Positions 34,727-42,384 of a stretch of DNA of 64,000 nt are shown piece by piece. How positions within the stretch are numbered: position 1 is the stretch's first letter; each line of letters begins with the position of its first letter. Source of the stretch: Salinimicrobium sp963739625 (GTDB lineage Bacteria > Bacteroidota > Bacteroidia > Flavobacteriales > Flavobacteriaceae); assembly GCA_963739625.1 (NCBI GenBank), contig CAVUAU010000012.1, positions 1-64,000 on the forward strand. Reading direction: 5' to 3'. The notes below the pieces were generated by a model, which had not been told where the DNA came from, did not search any database, and saw only the letters and a list, made by a program, of their open reading frames with translations. The position numbers were made by a program, and so were the translations under genes.

Positions 34727-34747
34727 GATCACTGATCACTGATCACT
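34727..34747. repeat. 7-bp direct repeats (GATCACT), three tandem copies
   Basis: Copies at 34727-34733, 34734-34740 and 34741-34747, preceded by a looser TCACTGACCACC. They lie between the four-helix-bundle gene and the ffh stop codon. Confidence 0.85.
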
Positions 34748-34752
34748 GCCAA

Positions 34753-36081
34753 CTACTTCATATTCTTCATCATCTGCATCATTTTACGGCCACCGCCGCC
34801 CTGCATCATCTTCATCATTTTGCTCATCTGGCTAAATTGCTTCAACAGTTGATTCACCTGCTGTACAGATGTTCCTGAACCTTTTCCAATTCTTTTCTTC
34901 CGGCTGGCGTTGATGGTAGAAGGTTTTGATCTCTCTTCGGGAGTCATGGAATGAATGATCGCTTCAATGTGTTTGAAAGCGTCATCATCAATATCCACAT
35001 CCTTCAACATCTTTCCTGCACCGGGAATCATTCCCATAAGGTCTTTCATAGACCCCATTTTCTTGATCTGCTGCAGCTGGTTGAGGAAGTCGTCAAATCC
35101 AAACTCGTTCTTGGCGATCTTCTTCTGAAGTTTTCTTGCCTCCTCTTCATCATACTGCTCCTGTGCCCTCTCTACAAGAGACACAACATCTCCCATCCCG
35201 AGGATCCTGTCGGCCATACGTGAAGGATAGAACACGTCAATGGCATCCATTTTCTCACCTGTACCAATGAACTTGATGGGTTTGTTAACTACAGATTTAA
35301 TGGAAATTGCAGCCCCACCACGGGTATCACCGTCAAGTTTGGTAAGGATCACCCCGTCAAAATTGAGGCGTTCGTTAAAGGCTTTTGCTGTATTTACCGC
35401 ATCCTGCCCTGTCATGGAATCCACAACAAATAAAGTTTCCTGAGGCTGAATGGCAGCGTGTATATTAGCGATCTCGGTCATCATCGCTTCATCAATCGCA
35501 AGACGACCTGCCGTATCTATGATCACAACATTATGACCGTTTGCTTTTGCATGTGCAATAGCGGCTTTAGAGATAGCAACAGGATCCTGATTGCCTTCAT
35601 CACTAAAAACCTCCACTCCTATCTGGTCACCAACAACATGCAGCTGGTTGATCGCTGCAGGACGGTAAACGTCACAAGCAACCAAAAGTGGTTTTTTAGT
35701 CTTTTTTGTTTTGAGAAAGTTCGCAAGTTTACCCGAAAAGGTTGTCTTACCACTACCCTGTAGCCCCGACATAAGGATCACAGAAGGATTGCCCGAAAGA
35801 TCTATGCCTTCTGCATCACCACCCATGAGTTGGGTAAGCTCGTCTTTCACAAGCTTCACCATCATTTGACCCGGTTTTAAGGCAGTAAGAACGTTTTGTC
35901 CTAATGCTTTTTCCTTTACGGTATTGGTGAATTCCTTTGCAATTTTGTAGTTAACATCGGCATCTACCAGCGCACGACGCACCTCTTTAAGGGTTTCGGC
36001 AACGTTAACTTCGGTGATCTGCCCGTGTCCCTTGAGAACGTGTAAGGCATTATCTAACTTATCGCTTAAACTATCAAACAT
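34753..36081 (-). CDS. ffh: Signal recognition particle protein Ffh (SRP54)
   Basis: GTPase of the signal recognition particle, which delivers nascent membrane proteins to FtsY and SecYEG. 442 residues: N domain (1-90), G domain with G1 GLQGSGKTTFSGKLA, G3 VIIDTAGRLAIDE and G4/G5 LTKLDGDTRGGAA, then the M domain with the RNA-binding SRKKRIGKGSGTS motif and a Met-rich C-terminus. All expected motifs are intact. A TAAATTTG -7 box lies 43 bp upstream. Confidence 0.98.
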   Translation of the reverse strand: MFDSLSDKLDNALHVLKGHGQITEVNVAETLKEVRRALVDADVNYKIAKEFTNTVKEKALGQNVLTALKPGQMMVKLVKDELTQLMGGDAEGIDLSGNPSVILMSGLQGSGKTTFSGKLANFLKTKKTKKPLLVACDVYRPAAINQLHVVGDQIGVEVFSDEGNQDPVAISKAAIAHAKANGHNVVIIDTAGRLAIDEAMMTEIANIHAAIQPQETLFVVDSMTGQDAVNTAKAFNERLNFDGVILTKLDGDTRGGAAISIKSVVNKPIKFIGTGEKMDAIDVFYPSRMADRILGMGDVVSLVERAQEQYDEEEARKLQKKIAKNEFGFDDFLNQLQQIKKMGSMKDLMGMIPGAGKMLKDVDIDDDAFKHIEAIIHSMTPEERSKPSTINASRKKRIGKGSGTSVQQVNQLLKQFSQMSKMMKMMQGGGGRKMMQMMKNMK

Positions 36082-36123
36082 ACTCTCTCTTGTTTATTAA
36101 GATCCTGCCGATTGCGGCAGTTG

Positions 36124-36131
36124 CAAATTTA
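36124..36131 (-). promoter_or_regulatory. Promoter -7 box of ffh (TAAATTTG)
   Basis: Exact TAnnTTTG match on the minus strand, 42 bases before the ATG. No TTG at the right distance was found, so support is partial. Confidence 0.5.
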
Positions 36132-36191
36132 ATGATTTGAGACTGAAGTGAAAACTTTTTCAACTTCGCAATTCTTTTTCCAATATAGCCT

Positions 36192-36208
36192 CAAAAATGT
36201 CATTTTTG
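36192..36208. repeat. Exact copy of the dispersed palindrome, opposite orientation
   Basis: CAAAAATGTCATTTTTG, the reverse complement of the copies at 4898 and 26696, extended on the right by ACACC. It lies in the 225-bp gap between argS and ffh. The rest of that gap has a small palindrome (TCACTCGAAGTGA, 36260-36272) and no gene. Confidence 0.85.
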
Positions 36209-36306
36209 ACACCTCTCTTCTCGATACAAATTTATCCCTGCTCCCGCAGATCCAAATTCACTCGAAGTGACGGCAACTCTGTATCCAGATTACTTCGTAC
36301 TTCCAC

Positions 36307-38077
36307 TTACATTCTTTCGGGCACCTGGATACCCAGCAGCCCAAAAGAAGATTTAATCACATCGCCCACGGCCTTGGAAAGCTGCACCCTGAATTTCTTT
36401 TCAGTTTCATCTTCTGTTCCCAGGATGGTGACATTTTGATAAAAACTGTTGAATTCCTTGACAAGTTCATAAGTATAATTCGCGATCAAGGCCGGGCTAT
36501 GGTTTTCGGCTGCTAGAATGATGGTTTCAGGATACAGCTGCAGCTGCTTGATCAATTCCTTTTCCTTTTCGTTTAGCTCGTAAGATGTAATTGCTTCGGA
36601 ATAATCAAGATCAGCTTTCCTTAAGATCGACTGAATTCTCGCGTAAGTATATTGGATGAACGGCCCGGTATTTCCCTGGAAATCTACAGATTCTTCAGGA
36701 TTGAACAAGATCCTCTTTCTAGGATCCACCTTTAGAATATAATATTTCAGTGCTCCAAGACCAATAACTTTGTAGAGCTCTTCTTTTTCTTCTTCGGAAT
36801 AATCCTCAAGTTTCCCCAGTTCTTCTGAAATGTCTTTGGCTGTCTTCACCATCTCGTCTACAAGATCATCGGCGTCAACCACAGTTCCCTCGCGGCTCTT
36901 CATTTTTCCGCTAGGAAGATCCACCATTCCGTAGCTTAAATGGTAGAGATTTTCTGCCCATTCGTAGCCCAGTTTCTTCAGGATCAAAAACAGCACTTTG
37001 AAGTGATAATCCTGTTCGTTACCCAACGGTATATACCATCCCGTTGATGTGGAAATCCTGCACCCGCTGTATCGCGGTACCAATGTCCTGGGTCATGTAA
37101 ACGGCGGTACCATCGCTTCGCAGTACGATCTTTTCGTCAAGACCTTCATCTGTAAGATCGATCCACACGCTGCCGTCATCTTTCCTGTAAAAAATGCCTT
37201 TTTCAAGACCTTCTTTAACCACATTTTTCCCAAGCAGGTAAGTATTGCTTTCGTAGTAGTTCTTGTCAAAATCAACTCCCAGCTTGTCGTAAGTTTCCTC
37301 AAATCCGTTATACACCCACTGGTTCATGGTCTTCCACAGCTGCACCACTTCGGCGTCACCGGCTTCCCATTTTCTAAGCATTTCCTGCGCGTCTTTTAAG
37401 ACGGGAGCTTCAGCTTTTGCCTCATCTTCAGATCTTCCTTCGGCAACAAGTTGAGCAATTTCTTTTTTATAGGCTCTGTCGAATTCTACATAGTAGTTCC
37501 CAACAAGCTTATCTCCTTTTAATCCGGAAGTTTCAGGAGTTTCACCATTTCCGAAGCGTTGCCAGGCCAGCATGGATTTACAAATATGGATCCCGCGGTC
37601 ATTGATGATCTGGGTTTTGTACACCTCATTGCCGGCAGCTTTGAGAATTTCAGAAACAGAATATCCCAAAAGCACATTTCTAATATGCCCAAGGTGCAAA
37701 GGTTTGTTGGTGTTTGGAGAGGAATATTCGACCATAATGGAATTTTCTCCCTTTGGTTTTCTTCCGAAGTCTTTATCATCCTTCATTTTGCTGAAGAAAT
37801 CCAGGTAGTATTGATCGTCAAGAACAATATTTAAGAAGCCCTGCACCACGTTGAACTTTTCAATTTCTGAATTGTTCTCAACCAGGTAATTCCCAATGGC
37901 TTCTCCCAGTTTCACCGGACTGGTCTTGATTTGGCGCAGCATAGGAAACACCACGAGGGTAATATCTCCCTCAAAATCTTTGCGGGTGGGCTGAAATTCC
38001 ACCGTTTCCAATTCTACTCCAAAAAGAGATTTTACAGCCTCTTTTACCTGTCCTGAAAGTGTTTCCTGCACGCTCAT
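36307..38077 (-). CDS. argS: Arginine--tRNA ligase, interrupted by one frameshift
   Basis: Class I synthetase that charges tRNA-Arg, about 590 residues when joined. The first part (38077 down to about 37025) has the N-terminal tRNA-binding domain and the HIGH motif in SSPNTNKPLHLGHIRNVLLG. The second part (to 36307) has the KMSKS loop as SGKMKSREGTVVDADDL and the helical anticodon domain ending LLGIQVPERM. The frame breaks at a CCC run (37022-37024, GGG on the coding strand): with one base fewer, MVYTVG continues directly into NEQDYHFKVLFLILKKLG. Since argS is essential and everything else is intact, a one-base sequence error is more likely than a pseudogene. A TATCTTTG -7 box lies upstream. 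Confidence 0.93.
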
Positions 38078-38119
38078 CTTATAAATTTAAATTAGAGAAG
38101 TTTCCCTCCCGGAAAGCTG

Positions 38120-38127
38120 CAAAGATA
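38120..38127 (-). promoter_or_regulatory. Promoter -7 box of argS (TATCTTTG)
   Basis: Exact TAnnTTTG match on the minus strand 42 bases before the argS ATG at 38077. Confidence 0.6.
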
Positions 38128-38191
38128 ACAGAAAATAGGGCTTGGGTAAAGCCTTTACGTGCAAATGACTACCTTTATAAAAAACTGAAGT

Positions 38192-38623
38192 ATGCTCATC
38201 AATATATCAGAAGGTTTTTCTGAAAAAAGAGAGGAAATTGACGCCCTTGTAGGCAAACCTTTTACCCTCGAGCAGCGGCAAAAACATGAGAAAACAAGCA
38301 TCACCGGGCTTTTTATTACTGCCGCCAGCATTGATATTTACAATCTCCTTGTCCTCAACGAAGGCAACAGCCAGTGCAGCATCGAAATGCGTCCCAAAGG
38401 AATTATTATAAGCTTTAGGGTGAAAAATGACACTTTTTCTCTCATTATTCCTTTTTATAAACTGAAAATCTATAAGGGTAAAGCCGAAGAATATTCTTTT
38501 TACAAAGATCACTACTTCATCAAAATTTGGGCAGGTGCTGCCGAAGCCGAAATTCATGCGTTCCTGAAAAAAGTAAGAAACTTTAAAGCCGATAATGCGG
38601 GACCACGCGTCGAAGATCTCTAA
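38192..38623 (+). CDS. Hypothetical protein
   Basis: A 143-residue soluble protein that I do not recognise. No signal peptide or membrane helix. It starts MLINISEGFSEKREEIDALVGKPFTLEQRQKHEK and has a beta-rich middle (KGIIISFRVKNDTFSLIIPFYKLKIY). The last third (YSFYKDHYFIKIWAGAAEAEIHAFLKKVRNF) looks like a strand-helix cap. The overall look (strand pairs with alternating hydrophobics) would fit a PH-like or small lipid/ligand-binding fold, but that is only an impression. Divergent from argS, with a near-consensus -7 box (TACCTTTA) 15 bp before the ATG. The codon use looks like its neighbours, so it is probably a real gene. Confidence 0.7.
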   Translation: MLINISEGFSEKREEIDALVGKPFTLEQRQKHEKTSITGLFITAASIDIYNLLVLNEGNSQCSIEMRPKGIIISFRVKNDTFSLIIPFYKLKIYKGKAEEYSFYKDHYFIKIWAGAAEAEIHAFLKKVRNFKADNAGPRVEDL

Positions 38624-38664
38624 AACTTCCCCTCTATAGCTCAGGACTCCCGACCCTTAGGGAC

Positions 38665-39089
38665 TCACCCACTCTCCCGCAAAAAAAAGCTCCACCTTTC
38701 GGTGAAGCGTTTGAGCGGGAGATCTGCCTACGCAAAGCTTCGGCAGACAAGCCGGGTTCCCTTCGACTACGCTCAGGATAAACTTCTCACCCACTCTCCC
38801 GCAAAAAAAAGCTCCACCTTTCGGTGAAGCTTTTGAGCGGGAGATCTGCCTACGCAAAGCTTCGGCAGACAAGCCGGGTTCCCTTCGACTACGCTCAGGA
38901 TAAACTTCTCACCCACTCTCCCGCAAAAAAAAGCTCCACCTTTCGGTGAAGCGTTTGAGCGGGAGATCTGCCTACGCAAAGCTTCGGCAGACAAGCCGGG
39001 TTCCCTTCGACTACGCTCAGGATAAACTTCTCACCCACTCTCCCGCAAAAAAAAAGCTCCACCTTTCGGTGAAGCTTTTGAGCGGGAGA
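38665..39089. repeat. 122-bp tandem array (three full units and a partial one) abutting tRNA-Gly
   Basis: Units begin at 38665, 38787, 38909 and 39031, each 122 bp. Each contains the tRNA-Gly terminator hairpin, a copy of the tRNA 3' end (GCGGGAGA), a hairpin ATCTGCC...GGCAGA, and the sequence CCCTTCGACTACGCTCAGG, which resembles a palindromic element seen scattered in many Bacteroidota. The fourth unit merges into the real tRNA gene. Units 1 and 3 have GAAGCGTTTGAG, units 2 and 4 GAAGCTTTTGAG, so the array seems to have grown as dimers. Confidence 0.93.
39047..39079 (-). terminator. Rho-independent terminator of tRNA-Gly (repeated upstream in the array)
   Basis: On the minus strand AAAAGCTTCACC pairs with GGTGGAGCTTTT around GAAA (one G-U pair), then a long T run. 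It begins two bases behind the tRNA 3' end. Copies recur with each 122-bp unit. Confidence 0.9.
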
Positions 39090-39153
39090 CCGGGTTCGAA
39101 CCGGCGACATTCAGCTTGGAAGGCTGACGCTCTACCAACTGAGCTACTCCCGC
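39081..39153 (-). tRNA. tRNA-Gly (anticodon TCC)
   Basis: A 73-nt cloverleaf on the minus strand: acceptor GCGGGAG with CTCCCGC, D-arm GCTCAGTTGGTAGAGC, anticodon arm TCAGC-CTTCCAA-GCTGA (anticodon TCC), T-arm GCCGG-TTCGAAC-CCGGT. CCA is not encoded. Its 3' end has been duplicated in the tandem array that follows. Confidence 0.97.
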
Positions 39154-39206
39154 ATTGGTAGATTTTACTTCAGGAAGCGGCTACTGCGCTACCTCCTTTT
39201 GCAGTG

Positions 39207-39238
39207 CAAATATAATCTGAAAAAAATTATCTCTCCAA
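39207..39238 (-). promoter_or_regulatory. Promoter of tRNA-Gly (TTG-N21-TATATTTG)
   Basis: Minus strand TTG at 39238-39236, 21-base spacer, TATATTTG at 39214-39207, about 50 bases before the tRNA. Confidence 0.85.
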
Positions 39239-39245
39239 AAAAAAT

Positions 39246-39671
39246 CTACAGCTTTTTCAAAAAATGGTATCCTTTGATCTCATAACCTTCATTAAGGTAA
39301 AATTTGTGGCTCCTGTAGTTGCTCACATAACTGTTCAATTCTGAAGTCTCACAACCTTTTTCCCGCGCATAACGCGTGATAAACTCAAATAATTTTTTCC
39401 CAATCCCTTTACTGCGGTGCCCTTCACCAATATAGATATGATCTGGTTCACAGGACCTTCCTGCATAGTGCCGCGTCATGAACCACAGGCCGAAGATCCC
39501 CACCAGCTCGTTCTCAAGAAAAATTCCGAAGCATTCATAGTTTTGCTCAAACATTTCCATAAACCGCTCCAGCAAAAGCTCATCCGGTAACTGCTGCCCC
39601 ATGAAAGTTTGTACCTGCGAAAGAAGAGGCGGAAAATCCTCCTTTAAAATCTTGTTAAATGCCGGTTCCAT
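39246..39671 (-). CDS. GNAT family N-acetyltransferase
   Basis: A 141-residue acetyl-CoA-dependent acyltransferase. Motif A is DHIYIGEGHRSKGIGKKLFEFITRYA, with the acetyl-CoA-binding R/QxxGxG/A as HRSKGIG, preceded by the substrate-side strand VGIFGLWFMTRHYAGRSCEPDHIYI. The C-terminal YLNEGYEIKGYHFLKKL is the usual GNAT motif B end. Substrate unknown. Its upstream gap is shared with the divergent clpP-like gene; a tRNA-Gly promoter begins eight bases behind its stop. Confidence 0.88.
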   Translation of the reverse strand: MEPAFNKILKEDFPPLLSQVQTFMGQQLPDELLLERFMEMFEQNYECFGIFLENELVGIFGLWFMTRHYAGRSCEPDHIYIGEGHRSKGIGKKLFEFITRYAREKGCETSELNSYVSNYRSHKFYLNEGYEIKGYHFLKKL

Positions 39672-39728
39672 TCCCTATTTTTCTGCGAAAATAGTCATAT
39701 TTTTAGCTACATAAAGCAGAAAAATAAA

Positions 39729-40292
39729 ATGGAAAATAAAGACAAGCCGGGCAAGATCCAGGACAGAATTGACAGTACCTTATTAAACAACCGCAAAATC
39801 TTTCTCTGGGGACAGGTCGACGAAAAATCGGCCAGGCACCTGGTGGAGCGCATGCTATATCTGGATTCCGTGAGCAGTGAAGAGATCCAGTTTTACATTA
39901 GCAGTCCCGGCGGGTACGTTACTTCCGGCTTTGCAATCTACGACACCATGTTGTCGCTCAACAGTCCTGTATCAACAATTTGCACAGGTCTTGCCGCTTC
40001 AATGGCCTCGATATTACTATCGGCCGGGGCAAAAGGAAGACGTTTTGTACAACCGCATGCCAAGGTGATGATCCATCAGCCAAGTGGCGGCGCACAGGGA
40101 CAGGCTTCCAACATTGAAATTCAGGCCACAGAGATCCTGAAAATCAAAGACCTTAGTGCAAAGATCCTGGCCAAAAACTGCAACCAGGACTACAATAGAG
40201 TTATTAAAGACTTTAACCGCGATTACTGGATGGATGCTTCAGAATCTATTGAATACGGCATCGTGGACCAAATCATAGAAAAACACCTGTAA
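39729..40292 (+). CDS. clpP: ClpP-family serine protease subunit (probable second ClpP)
   Basis: Barrel-forming protease subunit of 187 residues that works with a Clp ATPase. Catalytic triad: Ser in STICTGLAASMASILLSAG, His in HAKVMIHQPSGGAQGQASNI, Asp in KDFNRDYWMDASESIEYG. The hydrophobic N-terminal handle and the SPGGYVTSGFAIYDTM strand are in place. Neighbours are not tig or clpX, which normally accompany the main clpP, so this is probably the extra clpP paralogue found in many Flavobacteriia; I cannot prove that without the rest of the genome. A small GNAT gene overlaps its stop by one base. Confidence 0.9.
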   Translation: MENKDKPGKIQDRIDSTLLNNRKIFLWGQVDEKSARHLVERMLYLDSVSSEEIQFYISSPGGYVTSGFAIYDTMLSLNSPVSTICTGLAASMASILLSAGAKGRRFVQPHAKVMIHQPSGGAQGQASNIEIQATEILKIKDLSAKILAKNCNQDYNRVIKDFNRDYWMDASESIEYGIVDQIIEKHL

Positions 40293-40585
40293 TGGAAAAT
40301 AAAATTCAGCAAAAAGAAAGTGAAGATAAGGGAATGTTCTACATTGAACAGGACGGCGATATAATTGCTGAACTCACCTATACCCTTAATGATAACAACA
40401 TCATGACGCTCGACCATACTGAAACAGATCCCGATCAAACGGGACAGGGTCTTGCCAGCAGCCTGGTAGAACATAGCGTCAACTATGCCCGCGAGAACAA
40501 TCTCAAAATAGATCCTTTGTGCGAATATGCAGCCAAGCAGTTCGAAAGACATGAAGAATACCAGGAGGTACAGGTAACCGAGTAA
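40292..40585 (+). CDS. Small GNAT-type N-acetyltransferase (YidJ/CG group)
   Basis: A 97-residue member of the compact GNAT-like group (Acetyltransf_CG). Family features: MFYIEQDGDIIAELTYTL, then DHTETDPDQTGQGLASSLVEHSVNYARENNLKIDPLCEYAAKQF with the QTGQGLA acetyl-CoA loop and the conserved PLCEY, and a short tail. Substrate unknown. Its ATG overlaps the last base of the clpP stop, so they are translationally coupled. Confidence 0.88.
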   Translation: MENKIQQKESEDKGMFYIEQDGDIIAELTYTLNDNNIMTLDHTETDPDQTGQGLASSLVEHSVNYARENNLKIDPLCEYAAKQFERHEEYQEVQVTE

Positions 40586-40749
40586 TTGTTAACCTGAATA
40601 ATTCTCGTATAGCGCCTTTGTTCTGCGGAAGAGTGACTTCTAAGTTTGTAAAACTCCTGAAGCCTGTTCAACTTTATGGGACAGGCAGGGATTTTATTGT
40701 TCTGCTCTATAAAAGCACCTCCTTATGTTTCTTTTTTAACCTCCCAAAA

Positions 40750-42384
40750 ATGAGAAAAACCGTCTTCTTTTTGCTCCTGTCAGGCATTTTCCTTGCTTCC
40801 TGCTCCGATTCCCATAAGAGCGACAAGGAGGAAGTAAAGCAGGATCAGAGTTTTTCCAACTTAGGTTCGGACGAAGAAATTTCCTGGAAAACTTCAACCG
40901 GGGAACTTCAAAAAGCTCTTGAGGAAAATGCTGCCGGTGAAGCCTTTTTTGAGAAGGATGCCTTAGAGGAGTTTTACTCCAAAAGAGAATTTGAACCGGC
41001 CTGGGAAAACAGTGATAATAGAGAAGCAATTCTTGCAGCCCTCCAATCGGCTGGAGAAGAAGGTTTGGACTCCGTAGATTACCACCGGGAGGAAATACAA
41101 AAACTTTTCGGTGAAAACTCTCCGGCTGCCACAGCACGGCTCGACCTCCTGCTTTCTGATGCCTTTTTGAGGTACGCCCACGATCTCTACTTCGGAAAAA
41201 CTGACCCAAAAAAAATTCATAAAGAGTGGGGAGTATCACGACAGAAAAAAGATTTCGCGGCCCTGTTAGAAAGCGGATTGAAGGATAACAGAATAACGCA
41301 AACTTTAGATAACCTTAAGCCAAACCACAGCATTTATAAAGGCTTGAAAGTCTCCTTGAAAGAGTTGTCACCACAAAAGGACAGGGAGCTGAAATCGAAA
41401 AAAATTCCCGAAGGGAAACTGCTCAAGCCCGGCGAAAAAGACGAGCGTGTCGCTGCCATTGTAAACCTGTTGCAGGAAAAAGGATATCAGCTTCCGGAAA
41501 TGGCAAAAAACGACAGTCTTTATTCGAAAGAACTGCAAGCTGTAGTAGAGGAGTTTCAGAAGGAAAGAGGTCTGCAAACCGACGGGATCATTGGGAATTC
41601 CACGATCAAAGAATTGAACATGTCGCCGGCTGAAAGATACCGACAGATCCTGGCAAACCTGGAACGCTGGCGCTGGTATCCCCGGGATCTTGGGGAGAAT
41701 TACATCCTCGTTAATATTGCGAATTTCAAACTGGCCGTAGTAAAAGACGGGGATACCATCAGAGAACATAAGGTGGTTGCCGGCAGCCGCGGCAATCAAA
41801 CTCCCACGTTCAGCGATACGCTACAGTACATTGTCATCAATCCTGAATGGCACCTTCCCTCTTCTATCGCGGGAAAAGAGGTTATTCCGAAGCTTAAAAA
41901 AGATCCGGGTTACCTCAAGAACCACAACATGAAGGTGTATGCCAATGGCAGCAGCATAGATGCTTCAAACATTGACTGGTCTTCACCTGAAGCGAGGAAT
42001 TACCGACTGGTGCAGGCGGCAGGACCTTCAAATCCCCTGGGCCGCATAAAACTCATCTATCCCAACAAATATTTGATCTATTTGCATGATACGCCCGCAC
42101 AATCGTTATTCAGTCAAAATCAACGGGCAGCCAGCCATGGCTGTGTAAGGGTAGAAAATACGGTTGAACTGGCGGCTTATGTGCTGGAAGGACAGGAAGA
42201 CTGGAATGAGGAAAAAATACAGGAGGTGATAGAATCAGGGAAGACTACAAAAGTAAAAATCCACCGGCCCATCCAGGTCCATCATTTTTACTGGACTGCC
42301 TGGAGAGACGGTGGAAAGACTATTTTTTCACCCGATGTTTATGATCTGGACAAAAGGATCTACACTCAGCTTGTAGAGGATTAA
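40750..42384 (+). CDS. L,D-transpeptidase, YcbB/LdtD-like lipoprotein
   Basis: Cell-wall enzyme that makes 3-3 cross-links or attaches proteins to peptidoglycan. 544 residues from the ATG at 40750, which gives a lipoprotein signal (MRKTVFFLLLSGIFLASCSD); the longer frame from 40618 has no signal and is rejected. A scaffold domain (about 60-230) is followed by a peptidoglycan-binding domain 1 (KDERVAAIVNLLQEKGYQL...GLQTDGIIGNSTIKELN, about 240-300) and the YkuD catalytic domain (about 315-520) with the active-site motif SHGCVRVEN. The order and length match the YcbB group. Its stop overlaps that of the convergent YkuD-type gene in the four bases TTAA. Confidence 0.92.
   Translation: MRKTVFFLLLSGIFLASCSDSHKSDKEEVKQDQSFSNLGSDEEISWKTSTGELQKALEENAAGEAFFEKDALEEFYSKREFEPAWENSDNREAILAALQSAGEEGLDSVDYHREEIQKLFGENSPAATARLDLLLSDAFLRYAHDLYFGKTDPKKIHKEWGVSRQKKDFAALLESGLKDNRITQTLDNLKPNHSIYKGLKVSLKELSPQKDRELKSKKIPEGKLLKPGEKDERVAAIVNLLQEKGYQLPEMAKNDSLYSKELQAVVEEFQKERGLQTDGIIGNSTIKELNMSPAERYRQILANLERWRWYPRDLGENYILVNIANFKLAVVKDGDTIREHKVVAGSRGNQTPTFSDTLQYIVINPEWHLPSSIAGKEVIPKLKKDPGYLKNHNMKVYANGSSIDASNIDWSSPEARNYRLVQAAGPSNPLGRIKLIYPNKYLIYLHDTPAQSLFSQNQRAASHGCVRVENTVELAAYVLEGQEDWNEEKIQEVIESGKTTKVKIHRPIQVHHFYWTAWRDGGKTIFSPDVYDLDKRIYTQLVED

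Noticed and set aside
38665..39089. CRISPR-like array
   Set aside because: Units are contiguous 122-bp copies with no unique spacers, no cas genes are near, and the unit contains a tRNA terminator.
38657..39110. Three overlapping 71-73-residue minus-strand frames and a plus-strand frame with near-identical sequence in the tandem array
   Set aside because: They arise from reading through the 122-bp repeats, which carry terminators and a tRNA end; the shared FILSVVEGNPACLPKLC string is a translation of the repeat, not a protein family.
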